Notes under the pieces: model-generated | What the model saw: only the letters and a program-made list of their open reading frames with translations | The model's database searches: none | Told to the model about the DNA's origin: nothing | Shown here: positions 1-8,631 of the stretch, piece after piece | Layout: the number at the start of each line of letters is the position of its first letter | Position numbering within the stretch: position 1 is the first letter of the stretch | NCBI GenBank assembly: GCA_002483345.1 | Contig: DLHS01000014.1 | Span: 1-64,000, forward strand | DNA length: 64,000 bases | DNA from: Bacteroidetes bacterium UBA7662 | Lineage (GTDB): Bacteria; Bacteroidota; Bacteroidia; UBA7662 | Reading direction: 5' to 3' | Program-made: the position numbers and the translations under genes

Positions 1-36
1 CTCGTAAGAAGGACGGGACTTTTTTTGTTTTAGACA

Positions 37-76
37 CCGAGAAACAAGAGCCGAGAAACAAGAGCCGAGAAATGAG
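37..76. repeat. Tandem repeat, period 14
   Basis: The unit CCGAGAAACAAGAG occurs at 37-50 and 51-64, with a partial third copy from 65. It lies in the 192 bases before the first gene, where I see no coding sequence. The GAGA-rich text resembles the arms of the inverted repeats at 1222-1341 and 20521-20647, so it may be a fragment of the same repeat family. Confidence 0.7.
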
Positions 77-160
77 ACTTTGGACACCTTGTGGTGCAGT
101 CTATCAACTGCAGGACCAGACTAAAGGCGCAGAGACGGAGTAGCCAGGATAACAACGTCC

Positions 161-191
161 CGTGACCTCCGTGACCTCCGTGACCTCCGTG
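161..191. repeat. Tandem repeat, period 9
   Basis: CGTGACCTC is repeated exactly at 161-169, 170-178 and 179-187, followed by CGTG. It ends directly beside the stop codon of the minus-strand dehydrogenase. There are no spacers, so it is not a CRISPR array. Confidence 0.8.
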
Positions 192-192
192 T

Positions 193-1167
193 TTATAAAC
201 TCAAAATCACATTCCCCACCTTCACCCCACTCAAAACGTACTCAAACGCAGTTTTGTAGTCCTCAAATGCATAAACCCGGTCTATAACCGGAGTAAACTG
301 CTGGTCAGCAACCAAAGCCCCAAGAAAATCAACATCTTCCTGATGCAGTCCGGGAATGGGGAACAAAACGCGCTTCCCCTTCTTAAAAGCGTGAGCAATG
401 GCCAGAAACGGGTTTTCATAGTTTTTCCCCAGTTCTGTTGATATGTATTTACCCTGATCCTTTAGTAGTGGCTTACATTTTTTAAATGAGCTCTTCCCAA
501 CCGCGTCAAAGATGAAATCAAAACGTTTATCGGTTTGCGTAAAGTCTGCTTGCGTGTAATCTATTACTGTTGCAGCACCCAATTGGCGGACCAATTCCAG
601 GTGTGTACCCGCACAAACAGCTGTAACCTCTGCACCAAAGTACCGTAAAAGCTGTACAGCGGCTGATCCGATACCACCCGTTCCACCATTAACCACAACC
701 TGCTGACCCACCTTTACTTTTGCTGCTTTTAGGTTGCAAAGCGCATAATGGGATCCTTCCAGTATGGCAGCGGCGGTTTCGAAACTCACACCATCAGGTA
801 TTCTCCCCAGAGGTTGACTTGCTTTTTTGACCGTATACTCCGCATGTCCACCCATCCGGGCATCGTCATAACCAAATACGCGTTCACCAACCTGGAATCG
901 GGTGACAGCTGAACCAACTGCTTCTATCTCTCCGGCAAATTCATTTCCCAGAATTCTGACCTTAGGCTTCGGAAAACCTGATATCAGGCGGACCAGATAG
1001 GGTTTCCCAGATAAAAAACCACCATCTGTCCGGTTTACGGTGGTTGCCCTGACACGAATCAGTACTTCATCAGCAGAAGGAACGGGCTTCGGTACAGTAG
1101 TTAGCCGGAGCACTTCCGAACCACCATAAACGTCGTGGACAATAGCCCGCATTTGTTGATCCGACAT
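193..1167 (-). CDS. NAD(P)-dependent quinone-oxidoreductase-like dehydrogenase (MDR family)
   Basis: A 324-residue medium-chain dehydrogenase/reductase. The N-terminal GroES-like half includes a G-N-E-F-A-G-E segment, and the Rossmann half carries the nucleotide-binding run VVVNGGTGGIGSAAVQ near residue 160. The cysteine/histidine zinc ligands of classical alcohol dehydrogenases are not visible, which places it with the zinc-free quinone oxidoreductase/enoyl reductase-like branch. Such enzymes reduce quinones or activated alkenes with NAD(P)H in the cytoplasm; the substrate cannot be told from sequence. It is monocistronic on the minus strand, preceded upstream by an inverted-repeat region (1222-1341). 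Start chosen at the first ATG before the conserved MRAIVHDVYG-type beginning. Confidence 0.85.
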   Translation of the reverse strand: MSDQQMRAIVHDVYGGSEVLRLTTVPKPVPSADEVLIRVRATTVNRTDGGFLSGKPYLVRLISGFPKPKVRILGNEFAGEIEAVGSAVTRFQVGERVFGYDDARMGGHAEYTVKKASQPLGRIPDGVSFETAAAILEGSHYALCNLKAAKVKVGQQVVVNGGTGGIGSAAVQLLRYFGAEVTAVCAGTHLELVRQLGAATVIDYTQADFTQTDKRFDFIFDAVGKSSFKKCKPLLKDQGKYISTELGKNYENPFLAIAHAFKKGKRVLFPIPGLHQEDVDFLGALVADQQFTPVIDRVYAFEDYKTAFEYVLSGVKVGNVILSL

Positions 1168-1221
1168 GAAATCAGGATTGGTTGGCCATGAAAATAGGTA
1201 TTAAATGATTGTTTTCGGACG

Positions 1222-1341
1222 TTGAGATTTCGAGAAGTGAGAGGCGAGACAACATGGCGGTGGCCCTTCAGGCCACCAGAATCAGGCACGGTCAGAAGCT
1301 CTCACCTCTCACCTCTCACCTCTCGCTTCTCGAAATCTCAA
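1222..1341. repeat. Intergenic inverted repeat with internal GTGGCC hairpin
   Basis: TTGAGATTTCGAGAAG (1222-1237) is the exact reverse complement of 1326-1341. Inside is a second hairpin, GGTGGCC (1259-1265) with GGCCACC (1271-1277) and a 5-nt loop, and a run of CTCTCAC period-7 copies (about 1299-1324). The right arm overlaps the last bases of the DUF3267 gene. The same architecture, GA-rich arms around GTGGCC/GGCCAC hairpins, recurs at 20521-20647. Confidence 0.8.
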
Positions 1342-1970
1342 TATCTATCTTTCCTTCTGGCGTAGAAATAAATGCATTTTTCCGCCTTATTGTCATAAGT
1401 AACTACTTCTTTGTCTTTGTGGAAATCAAAATAGCTCAGCAGCCCAAAATCTCCGCTGCAGAAGGCGGTATGCAGTAGTAAACACCCGGTGAGGGTAAGC
1501 GACCAGGGCATGCTGACCAACAAAGCTGCAACAACCAACAGTATGCTGATCACCACAAATGGAGCGAGGGCAGCATAGCGGAAGGCCCTTTTATCAGCCA
1601 CAAACTGATCTGCAACCGCGAGAAAGTAGAATTTCCGGAGGTTTACCTCATACGAAGTATGCACCGCACCCTTTTTCCTGAAAGCCAGTACATGGATATA
1701 CTCATGTAGGGGAATAAGCAAAAACGCCAACCCAAAACCGTAAACAATCCGTAAAATGCCACTTGAAAGGCTCACCTCCGAAAAACGGATACCATAAATG
1801 AGCAGGACGGAAAGTGCAAACACAATCAACATATTAGCAGCCGTATGAAATCTGGAAAAGAAGGTTTTTTTCTTTAGATATAGTTTGACAAACGGGATAA
1901 TATCTTCGTTTTTAACGCATTCAAGCAAGCTGTATCCTTTGGTATTAAGATCCGACGGGTGTAGGGGCAT
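1338..1970 (-). CDS. DUF3267-type membrane zincin (putative metalloprotease)
   Basis: A 210-residue membrane protein with about four hydrophobic segments. The motif HEYIH sits at the end of a transmembrane stretch (about residue 90 from the chosen start) and matches the HExxH zinc site of the DUF3267 family, predicted membrane zincins. A 231-residue reading from 2033 is also open, but the internal ATG at 1970 is preferred because a near-consensus -7 box (TATATTGC) lies just upstream, between the two possible starts. The substrate is unknown. It lies 95 bases from the start-side neighbour on the same strand, another membrane protein, and may be co-transcribed with it. Confidence 0.7.
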   Translation of the reverse strand: MPLHPSDLNTKGYSLLECVKNEDIIPFVKLYLKKKTFFSRFHTAANMLIVFALSVLLIYGIRFSEVSLSSGILRIVYGFGLAFLLIPLHEYIHVLAFRKKGAVHTSYEVNLRKFYFLAVADQFVADKRAFRYAALAPFVVISILLVVAALLVSMPWSLTLTGCLLLHTAFCSGDFGLLSYFDFHKDKEVVTYDNKAEKCIYFYARRKDRY

Positions 1971-2065
1971 AGGGAAATAATAAGCCTGCAATATAGACCA
2001 TGACGCCAGAAATGACGGTTTACGAAGGGCCAAATAAAGCTAAAATAGCTCACTTTAGCCGAAGC

Positions 2066-2662
2066 TTACAAAGACTGCTTACCCGTTATGATCTTTTTCA
2101 TCATCCAACCGGTGAATAATCCGAGAACAATGCCTCCTGCCAGAATAAGCAACAGATTGATCAGGGCAATCAACAAATTGGGTATATCCAGGTTTTTGGT
2201 ATAATCCATGGTGAAAACCGTAAGTACTGCGAGGCACCATCCGGCAAAATTGGCCACCACCCACCACCAGGCATTTTTAAAGAGGGGTTTGAGCAGTCCG
2301 GACTGAAGTAAACCGGCACACAAAGCTCCTGTAGCAATGCTGTAGGCCAGGGGGTGGCTTAGCCAGCCCTCCGGTAAAAAATCTAGGATTACAATGGGAA
2401 TACCCATACCCAGCAGAGCATACCAGATCCATTTAACCGTAAGCGGCAACGTTTTCCGGAACCACCACCATTGTGTCAAACTAACACCGGCACTCATGCC
2501 CACACCCAGATAAAACTGCATGTGCTCAATCCCGATCCCATCCAGTATGGAAGACAGCAGTATTATAAAGGCTACGCCCAATAACCAGCCATAGAAGGTG
2601 GCTTTGAGCCAATGTAAGGTGGAGAAAACTTGCTTTTCAGAGGCTTTTTCCTCGGACATCAC
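2066..2662 (-). CDS. Hypothetical multi-pass membrane protein
   Basis: A 198-residue protein that I do not recognise. It has a short charged N-terminus, then about six hydrophobic segments, several rich in Trp and Gly, and a basic C-terminus (MMKKIITGKQSL). No catalytic motif is visible. It precedes the DUF3267 protein on the same strand, so an inner-membrane role linked to that protein is possible, but this is inference only. The two adjacent Met codons at the start leave a one-codon ambiguity. The 127 bases between it and the serine operon hold no gene I can see. Confidence 0.65.
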   Translation of the reverse strand: MMSEEKASEKQVFSTLHWLKATFYGWLLGVAFIILLSSILDGIGIEHMQFYLGVGMSAGVSLTQWWWFRKTLPLTVKWIWYALLGMGIPIVILDFLPEGWLSHPLAYSIATGALCAGLLQSGLLKPLFKNAWWWVVANFAGWCLAVLTVFTMDYTKNLDIPNLLIALINLLLILAGGIVLGLFTGWMMKKIITGKQSL

Positions 2663-2789
2663 AGAAGAAATTATTAAAACAGGATAATTACCGGGATTGT
2701 GATAACACTCATAAATTTAAAGGCAGACAATTCAAAAAACAAAAAGATGCCACAATGGGCTCTTGGGCTCACCTGGCAATTCCTCTCAA

Positions 2790-4004
2790 CTACCTCCGAT
2801 ACAACACCAACCCACTCTTAATCTTCGGCTCAAAAGAAGTGCTCTTGGGGGGCATCACTTCACCCCGGTCGGCTACTTCGAAAATGGACTCGGCCATAGG
2901 AGGCCGGGGAACAAAAATGTAAAGTGTATCTGATTCTCCCAGGAGTGCCTTGAAAGCTTCCAGTTTGATGCTCATTGGGCCAAAAGAAAGTCGTTTATCT
3001 GCCTTGGGGTTGGTGATACCGAGTACCTTGCTGATAATCTGATCCTGTAGCAGGCTTACATCCAGGTCTTTGAGGGGGTCGTTGTGGTGGATGGGGGTTT
3101 TGGGTTGCAGCAACAGGGTTTTTTCTTTGGTACAAAGAAGAAAATGCTGCTGGGGTAGGTATTGGTAATACATCTGGTCAAGCAGCACTTCGTGCAGCAG
3201 GTAGGATGAAGAAAGGGTCTCACACAGACTTTCAAAGTCGGGTAAACCCTCACTTCGATGAACCCTCCTGTAAAACGGGTAGATGGTTAAATCGTTGCTG
3301 GGAATCAGAATGGTCAGAAAATAACCCTGGGTTTGTCCGTTTTGCAGCGCATTGTAGGAGGCTACCGCGGCCCGGTGGTGACCGTCAGCTATGTAGAACG
3401 CATCCATAGCTGCAAAACGCTCCTGAAGCAGGAGTACCTGCCCGGGATGGGTGATGCGCCAGATCTGATGGGTGGTCACCGGAGTCGATTTGACGTCTAT
3501 GTCGGGGGTTTGCTGTTTGATGGCGAAGATGACATCGCTCACCTGCTTGTCTGGAGCGTAGGTGAGGAAGACCGGAGTGGTAAACAAACCTGTCTCCGCC
3601 AGAAAAGCATGCAGCTGCTGCACCCGGTCGTCGCGGACATGCTCGTGTTTTTTGATGCGGTTCTCATCGTAATCGCGTATAGCCGATAAGCCGATCAAAC
3701 CAGTTTGTACCAGATTCTTGTGGCTGGTTTGATACAGATAATAGGCTGCTTCCTCGTCCTGGGCGTAAACTTCCTGTGCAATAAACGCTTCAAATACGTT
3801 CCGGGCTTCTATGCACGCCTGACCTAACCCGGCCGGATCACCGGATGGATCGGCTGCCCGAAGCACATGGTGGAACGACCAGGGATTGTCGCCCTTCACC
3901 AATTGGTTGGTGTGGGGTTTCCATTGTTCATCGGGACCCAAAACGGTTCCTTTCACGAACGCACCCTGCGGCAAAAAGCCCTTGAAAGGCCTGAATTCGG
4001 GCAT
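2790..4004 (-). CDS. DUF1015 family protein in the serine operon
   Basis: A 404-residue DUF1015 protein, third gene of serC-serA-DUF1015. The ATG at 4004 lies one base after the serA stop; a longer in-frame reading into serA is an artefact, since the family begins with an F-x-P-F-x-G-type segment as here. Near residue 206 is YIADGHHRAA: the DGHHR signature is shared with ParB/sulfiredoxin-fold proteins, including the serine kinases SbnI and SerK. Near residue 117 is the family's conserved K-H-E segment. DUF1015 genes are recurrently found next to serA/serC. No serB-like phosphoserine phosphatase is visible here, so this protein is a candidate for a phosphoserine- or serine-phosphate-related step; that is inference, not established function. 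Confidence 0.85.
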   Translation of the reverse strand: MPEFRPFKGFLPQGAFVKGTVLGPDEQWKPHTNQLVKGDNPWSFHHVLRAADPSGDPAGLGQACIEARNVFEAFIAQEVYAQDEEAAYYLYQTSHKNLVQTGLIGLSAIRDYDENRIKKHEHVRDDRVQQLHAFLAETGLFTTPVFLTYAPDKQVSDVIFAIKQQTPDIDVKSTPVTTHQIWRITHPGQVLLLQERFAAMDAFYIADGHHRAAVASYNALQNGQTQGYFLTILIPSNDLTIYPFYRRVHRSEGLPDFESLCETLSSSYLLHEVLLDQMYYQYLPQQHFLLCTKEKTLLLQPKTPIHHNDPLKDLDVSLLQDQIISKVLGITNPKADKRLSFGPMSIKLEAFKALLGESDTLYIFVPRPPMAESIFEVADRGEVMPPKSTSFEPKIKSGLVLYRR

Positions 4005-4005
4005 G

Positions 4006-4950
4006 TTAAGCTTTACCGAAAGCGTCGATGATACGATTGGCCAGTTCCAGCCCGATACGCTCCTGGGCTTCTTCGGTAGAAGCACCAATGTGTGGCGTGG
4101 TTGATATTTTCGGGTGGTTGAGCAGATCTGCCCTGGGCTCTGGCTCACCTACAAATACGTCGAGGCCTGCAAAACGAACCTTACCTGCTGCCAACTGGTC
4201 CAGAAGCACCTGCTCGTCAATTACTCCGCCACGGGAACAGTTCACCAGGCCTACACCGGGCTTCATCCAGCCGAATTCAGCCGCGCTGAGCAGGGGCTTG
4301 TCCATACCAGGGGTGTGGATGCTGATAAAATCGCTGCCGCTGATAACTTCTTTCAATGAGCCAACCTTAACACCATGCATCTTTTCAATACGGGCGGCGA
4401 GGGTAGCGTCGGTATTATAGAGGATGTCAAACACCATCACCTGCATGCCGATGCCTTTGGCAATACGGCCTACTTCCTGACCAATGCGACCGTAACCCAG
4501 GATACCAATGGTTTTGCCGAACAACTCAATGCCCTCCGCGTAGTTTTTCTTCAGGTTGTTGAAGCCGCTGGCACCTTTTTCCGGCATTTCCCGGTGAGAC
4601 AACTGGAGAAAACGACACAGGCTGAATAAATGTGCGAATACCAGCTCCGCCACCGAAATGGAAGAGGCAGCAGGGGTATTGATGACTTCAATGCCACGGG
4701 CACGGGCAAATTCCACGTCTATGTTGTCCATTCCCACTCCGGCACGGGCAATGAATTTGAGGTTGGGGCATTTTTCAATCAGGTTGCGGCGCACTTTGGT
4801 GGCCGACCGTACAATGATGCCGTCGAAGGCTTGTAACTCGGTATCGAGCTTCTCCTGGTCGATTTTGTCCGTGACGACAATGAATCCGGCTTCTTCGAGC
4901 AGATTTTTCCCGGCAGTATCAATGCCGTCGTTGGCGAGTATCTTAAGCAT
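4006..4950 (-). CDS. serA: D-3-phosphoglycerate dehydrogenase, short form
   Basis: A 314-residue 2-hydroxyacid dehydrogenase that would oxidise 3-phosphoglycerate to 3-phosphohydroxypyruvate, the first step of serine synthesis. The NAD-binding motif G-Y-G-R-I-G follows GKTIGIL near residue 150. The conserved ARAGVGMDNID and the C-terminal HPKISTTPHIGASTEEAQ with the catalytic His are present. It ends shortly after this, so the C-terminal ACT regulatory domain of long SerA forms is missing; feedback inhibition by serine through ACT is therefore not expected. Its ATG shares one base with the serC stop codon (TGATG), indicating translational coupling. Confidence 0.93.
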   Translation of the reverse strand: MLKILANDGIDTAGKNLLEEAGFIVVTDKIDQEKLDTELQAFDGIIVRSATKVRRNLIEKCPNLKFIARAGVGMDNIDVEFARARGIEVINTPAASSISVAELVFAHLFSLCRFLQLSHREMPEKGASGFNNLKKNYAEGIELFGKTIGILGYGRIGQEVGRIAKGIGMQVMVFDILYNTDATLAARIEKMHGVKVGSLKEVISGSDFISIHTPGMDKPLLSAAEFGWMKPGVGLVNCSRGGVIDEQVLLDQLAAGKVRFAGLDVFVGEPEPRADLLNHPKISTTPHIGASTEEAQERIGLELANRIIDAFGKA

Positions 4951-6026
4951 CAGGCGTGGATTTGTTCAAATTGTTTCATCACATCTACCAATACCTGCAC
5001 ACTTTCAATAGGCATGGCATTGTAAATAGAAGCCCGGAAACCACCGACCGAACGGTGGCCTTTCAGTCCACTGATGTTGGCTTCTTTCAAAGCCTTGCTG
5101 AAGGCTTCTTCCTTGCTTTCGTCTTGCATCACAAAACAAACGTTCATATACGAACGGTCTTCTTTGGCGGCAGTACCGGCAAACATGGTATTGCGGTCAA
5201 TTTCGTTGTAAAGCAACTCGGCTTTGGCATTGTTGCGTTTTTCCATGGCGGCAATGCCGCCCATTTTTTCTACCCACTGCAAGGTGAGCAATACACAATA
5301 CACCGGGAAAACAGGGGGGGTATTGTACATCGATTCACCTTCGATGTGGATGTTGTAATCGAGCATCGACGGGATGGTACGACCACTTTTACCCAGTATG
5401 CTGTTTTTAACCACCACCATGGTGGTACCCGCAGGTCCCATGTTTTTCTGGGCACCGGCATAAATGAGGTCAAATTTCGAAAAGTCAATCACCCGGCTGA
5501 AAATGTCCGACGACATATCGCACACCAGTGGCACCGGTGAGCTCGGGAACGACTTCATCTGGGTACCGTAAATGGTGTTGTTCGACGTGCAATGGAAATA
5601 ATCCGCATCGGCAGGAACTACATAATCTTTGGGGATATAGCTGAAGTTTTTGTCTTCAGAACTGGCCACTACTTGTACTTTTCCCATCATTTTAGCTTCC
5701 TTCACCGCTTTTTTAGCCCATACACCGGTACTGGTGTAGGCAGCGTAGTTATCGGCAGTCAGCAGATTAAAAGGAACCATGGCGAATTGCAGGCTGGCAC
5801 CGCCGCCCACATATATCACAGAATAGTCATCACCCAAACCCATGAGGCGTTTTACGATGGCGCGGGCCTCGTCCATCACCGCCACATACTCCTTCGAGCG
5901 GTGTGACATTTCAAGCAGGGAAAGCCCTGTACCATTAAAATTCAAAACGGCCTGAGCGGCCTGTTGGATGACTTCATCCGGTAAAATGCCCGGACCTGCG
6001 CTGAAATTGTGGACTTTCTGACTCAT
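4950..6026 (-). CDS. serC: Phosphoserine aminotransferase
   Basis: A 358-residue class V PLP aminotransferase converting 3-phosphohydroxypyruvate and glutamate to phosphoserine and 2-oxoglutarate. It begins with the family hallmark NFSAGP (residues 8-13). The internal IYAGAQKNMGPAG segment carries the PLP lysine, and the C-terminal half has SGLKGHRSVGGFRASIYNA, the substrate-binding region. Length is typical. It is the first gene of the serC-serA-DUF1015 operon, with a -7 box 18 nt upstream of the ATG. Confidence 0.95.
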   Translation of the reverse strand: MSQKVHNFSAGPGILPDEVIQQAAQAVLNFNGTGLSLLEMSHRSKEYVAVMDEARAIVKRLMGLGDDYSVIYVGGGASLQFAMVPFNLLTADNYAAYTSTGVWAKKAVKEAKMMGKVQVVASSEDKNFSYIPKDYVVPADADYFHCTSNNTIYGTQMKSFPSSPVPLVCDMSSDIFSRVIDFSKFDLIYAGAQKNMGPAGTTMVVVKNSILGKSGRTIPSMLDYNIHIEGESMYNTPPVFPVYCVLLTLQWVEKMGGIAAMEKRNNAKAELLYNEIDRNTMFAGTAAKEDRSYMNVCFVMQDESKEEAFSKALKEANISGLKGHRSVGGFRASIYNAMPIESVQVLVDVMKQFEQIHA

Positions 6027-6043
6027 GGTGGTTAGGTTGCCAG

Positions 6044-6051
6044 CAAAAATA
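6044..6051 (-). promoter_or_regulatory. -7 promoter box of serC operon
   Basis: On the minus strand this reads TATTTTTG, matching the Bacteroidota TAnnTTTG element, 18 nt before the serC ATG. Confidence 0.55.
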
Positions 6052-6121
6052 GCGGATTAATACAGCAAGCGGAAGAAACCAGGGAGTGAATTTGTCTTTT
6101 CTATGTCATCTGGCTTTTACG

Positions 6122-7174
6122 TCAGATGTTGACGTTCACCGAAAGGATGTTCGAAAAGAAGGTACGGCTGCGTTCGCCTACATTGGTGATGGCGTAATCG
6201 ATGCCGAAACGTTTGAATTGCAGGCCAAGCCCGATGTTGGGCTGTACACTGACTTTCTCCACGCCGCCAAAGTCGATGGTGCGCTGGATGTTGTTGATGC
6301 CGGTGCGGAAATAGGCGATGCGAGCGTAGTTGATTTCAAGACTCAGCCGGGGGTCGAGCGCGAAGCGGCCGAGATTGGCCAGGCTGTTACGCGGCCCGTC
6401 GGTCAGGATTTCGAGACTGAATTCGGGGCGCAGTTGTAGCTTGTAGGGCAGATCGAACAAATAGGCCACCCCGCTCATAATTCTGGGCAGGGTGATTTCG
6501 AGGGAGTTTTCGGGAAGTTCGTTGCCGGTCTGGCTGAATATATCGGCAAACTCCGCGGTGTTGAACGACCAGGCGTTGAAAGTGGAGGTGACATCTCTCG
6601 CCATCACACCAAACTGCAAACGGTTCCAGTTGCGGGTAGCGCCTACATCAAAGCCAAAACCCCAGGCATCGGCGAAGGGGCCGATGATGCGGCGGATGAC
6701 CTTGGCATTCGCGCCCAGCTGCCAGCCGTTCTCCAGTTTGTGGGCATAGCTGAAGCCAAAGGCATAGTCAGCCGCTGAGAAGGTACTGATGTTGTTGTAG
6801 TTGATATTGCCGTTGGCATCGTACAGGTTCAGGGTGTTCTGGATGTTGTCGATCCCCAGCCGGATGAAGCTGATGCCGACGGCATTGCGGGCATCCAGCT
6901 GGTGGGTAACGGCTCCGAAGTCGTAATTGGCGATGCCGCCGAAATAGGCCGCATGCATCAGACTGCCCTGCCAGCGGTGCTGCTCCTGCAGGATGGCAGC
7001 GGGGTTCCAGTAGGTGGCGGTTGCATCGGCCAGACCGGCCACGGTGCCGCTGCCGAGACCCATTGCGCGGGCGCCGACACCTATCGAGAGGAAGTCGTTG
7101 CTGTACTTAGGCGCCTGAGCCGAGGCCGTGGCGGCTATCAGAAACAAAGGTAAAAGCCGGGATAAAAACTTCAT
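6122..7174 (-). CDS. PorV/PorQ-family outer-membrane protein
   Basis: A 350-residue exported protein. The ATG at 7174 gives a clean signal peptide (MKFLSRLLPLFLIAATASAQ), preferred over an ATG six codons upstream. The mature start, FLSIGVGARAMGLGSGTVAG followed by an ATYWNPAA segment, is the hallmark of the PorV/PorQ (FadL-like barrel) family. The rest is alternating beta-strand sequence ending in a strand-like NVNI. In T9SS organisms PorV shuttles cargo to the attachment complex and PorQ belongs to the same complex; which paralogue this is cannot be decided. The two putative T9SS cargo proteins in this window make a secretion role plausible. Confidence 0.8.
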   Translation of the reverse strand: MKFLSRLLPLFLIAATASAQAPKYSNDFLSIGVGARAMGLGSGTVAGLADATATYWNPAAILQEQHRWQGSLMHAAYFGGIANYDFGAVTHQLDARNAVGISFIRLGIDNIQNTLNLYDANGNINYNNISTFSAADYAFGFSYAHKLENGWQLGANAKVIRRIIGPFADAWGFGFDVGATRNWNRLQFGVMARDVTSTFNAWSFNTAEFADIFSQTGNELPENSLEITLPRIMSGVAYLFDLPYKLQLRPEFSLEILTDGPRNSLANLGRFALDPRLSLEINYARIAYFRTGINNIQRTIDFGGVEKVSVQPNIGLGLQFKRFGIDYAITNVGERSRTFFSNILSVNVNI

Positions 7175-7262
7175 GCAGTCACTGGGGAGCAATAATACGG
7201 GATAATAAACAACGCTGCGCCGCTTAAATTGTCACAGATACCGGAATTTTACTGTGAATCCC

Positions 7263-7270
7263 TAATTTTG
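7263..7270 (+). promoter_or_regulatory. -7 promoter box of tyrS
   Basis: TAATTTTG, a perfect TAnnTTTG match, 21 nt before the ATG at 7292. It argues against translation starting at the TTG at 7229, which would lie upstream of the promoter. Confidence 0.7.
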
Positions 7271-7291
7271 CGGCTCAACGCAGCAAAACAA

Positions 7292-8569
7292 ATGAATTTA
7301 ACAGCAGAACTTCAGTGGCGTGGTTTACTCCACGACATCATGCCGGGAACCGAGGAATTACTGAATAAAGAACCGGTAACCGGCTATATCGGGTTCGACC
7401 CGACTGCCGATTCATTGCACATCGGCAATATGGTGCCGGTGATGCTGCTGGTGCACCTGCAAAGAGCCGGTCATAACCCCATTGCCCTTATCGGAGGGGC
7501 AACCGGCATGGTGGGTGATCCATCCGGTAAAACTGCGGAGCGGAATCTGCTCGACCTGGAAACGCTGCGCCACAACCTGGCCTGCCAGGAGAAGCAGTTG
7601 CGTAAGTTCCTCGACTTCGAAACAACCAAAAATCCGGCAAGGATTGTCAATAATTATGATTGGTTTCAACATTTAGGCTTTCTGGAGTTTATACGCGATG
7701 TGGGCAAACACATTACCGTGAACTATATGATGGCCAAAGATTCGGTCAAAAACCGGCTGGAACAGGGCATGTCGTTTACCGAATTCAGCTACCAGCTCAT
7801 ACAGGGTTTCGATTTTGTGCATCTCTACCGTACCCTCGGCGTTCGCCTGCAGATGGGTGGTTCCGACCAGTGGGGGAACATCACCACCGGTACCGAACTC
7901 ATCCGGCGCATGGAGGGAGGAGAAGCCTTCGCCATGACCGCCCCGCTGGTGAAAAAGGCCGACGGCAGTAAGTTCGGCAAATCCGAGGGAGGCAACGTCT
8001 GGCTTGATCCTGCCAAAACATCTCCCTACAAATTTTACCAGTTCTGGCTCAACGTAGCCGACGAAGACGCGTCGAAATACATCCGCATCTTCACCCTGCT
8101 GACACAACAACAGATTGAAGCCCTGGAAGCGGAACATGCGCAGGCACCTCATTTGCGCATCCTGCAAAAAGCACTTGCGGCTGATATCACCGAGCGGGTA
8201 CACAGCAAAGATGATCTGGAACAGGCCCTTGAAGCATCGCAGATACTATTCGGACAAGGTACCACCGAAACCCTGCAGCGCATGCAGGAAGAAACCTTCC
8301 TGAGCGTTTTCGAAGGTATTCCACAACATCAGGTATCGAAAGCCCAGCTGTCGGAAGGAATCGATGCCGTAACCCTGCTCAGCGAAGCTACCGGCGTATT
8401 TCCATCACGCGGGGAGGCTCGTAAAATGATACAGGGCGGCGGGGTGAGCATCAACAAAGAGAAGCTGGCAGATGAAAATCAGCGCTTTAACACTGAAACC
8501 CTTTTAAACGGGAAGTACATACTGGCTCAAAAGGGTAAAAAACAATACTTTTTGATTGTCGCTTCTTAG
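7292..8569 (+). CDS. tyrS: Tyrosyl-tRNA synthetase
   Basis: A 425-residue class I aminoacyl-tRNA synthetase that charges tRNA-Tyr in the cytoplasm. The HIGH-type motif is HIGN at residues 43-46, and the KMSKS-type motif is KFGKS at 227-231, the form typical of bacterial TyrRS. Between them are GGSDQWGN-type tyrosine-binding residues. The C-terminal 80 residues (FPSRGEARKMIQGGGVSIN) are an S4 RNA-binding domain. The start follows the promoter box at 7263-7270. Downstream, 62 bases separate it from glgE, with a short weak hairpin and a T-run just after the stop. Confidence 0.97.
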   Translation: MNLTAELQWRGLLHDIMPGTEELLNKEPVTGYIGFDPTADSLHIGNMVPVMLLVHLQRAGHNPIALIGGATGMVGDPSGKTAERNLLDLETLRHNLACQEKQLRKFLDFETTKNPARIVNNYDWFQHLGFLEFIRDVGKHITVNYMMAKDSVKNRLEQGMSFTEFSYQLIQGFDFVHLYRTLGVRLQMGGSDQWGNITTGTELIRRMEGGEAFAMTAPLVKKADGSKFGKSEGGNVWLDPAKTSPYKFYQFWLNVADEDASKYIRIFTLLTQQQIEALEAEHAQAPHLRILQKALAADITERVHSKDDLEQALEASQILFGQGTTETLQRMQEETFLSVFEGIPQHQVSKAQLSEGIDAVTLLSEATGVFPSRGEARKMIQGGGVSINKEKLADENQRFNTETLLNGKYILAQKGKKQYFLIVAS

Positions 8570-8631
8570 CGGTTTTTTTTCGGATGTGCTGCGAATTGCC
8601 TTAATTAGCGACTGACATTCGCGACATTTCT

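Noticed and set aside
161..191. Possible CRISPR-like repeat
   Set aside because: Nine-base units are directly abutting with no spacers and no cas genes nearby.
4005..4148. N-terminal extension of the DUF1015 protein into serA
   Set aside because: The ATG one base after the serA stop begins the conserved family sequence; the extension is out-of-frame serA.
7229..7291. TTG-initiated extension of tyrS
   Set aside because: It would place translation upstream of a perfect -7 box, and the extra residues do not match the family.
8545..8580. Terminator after tyrS
   Set aside because: Only a three-pair stem (CGC/GCG) before the T-run, partly inside the coding sequence; too weak to call.
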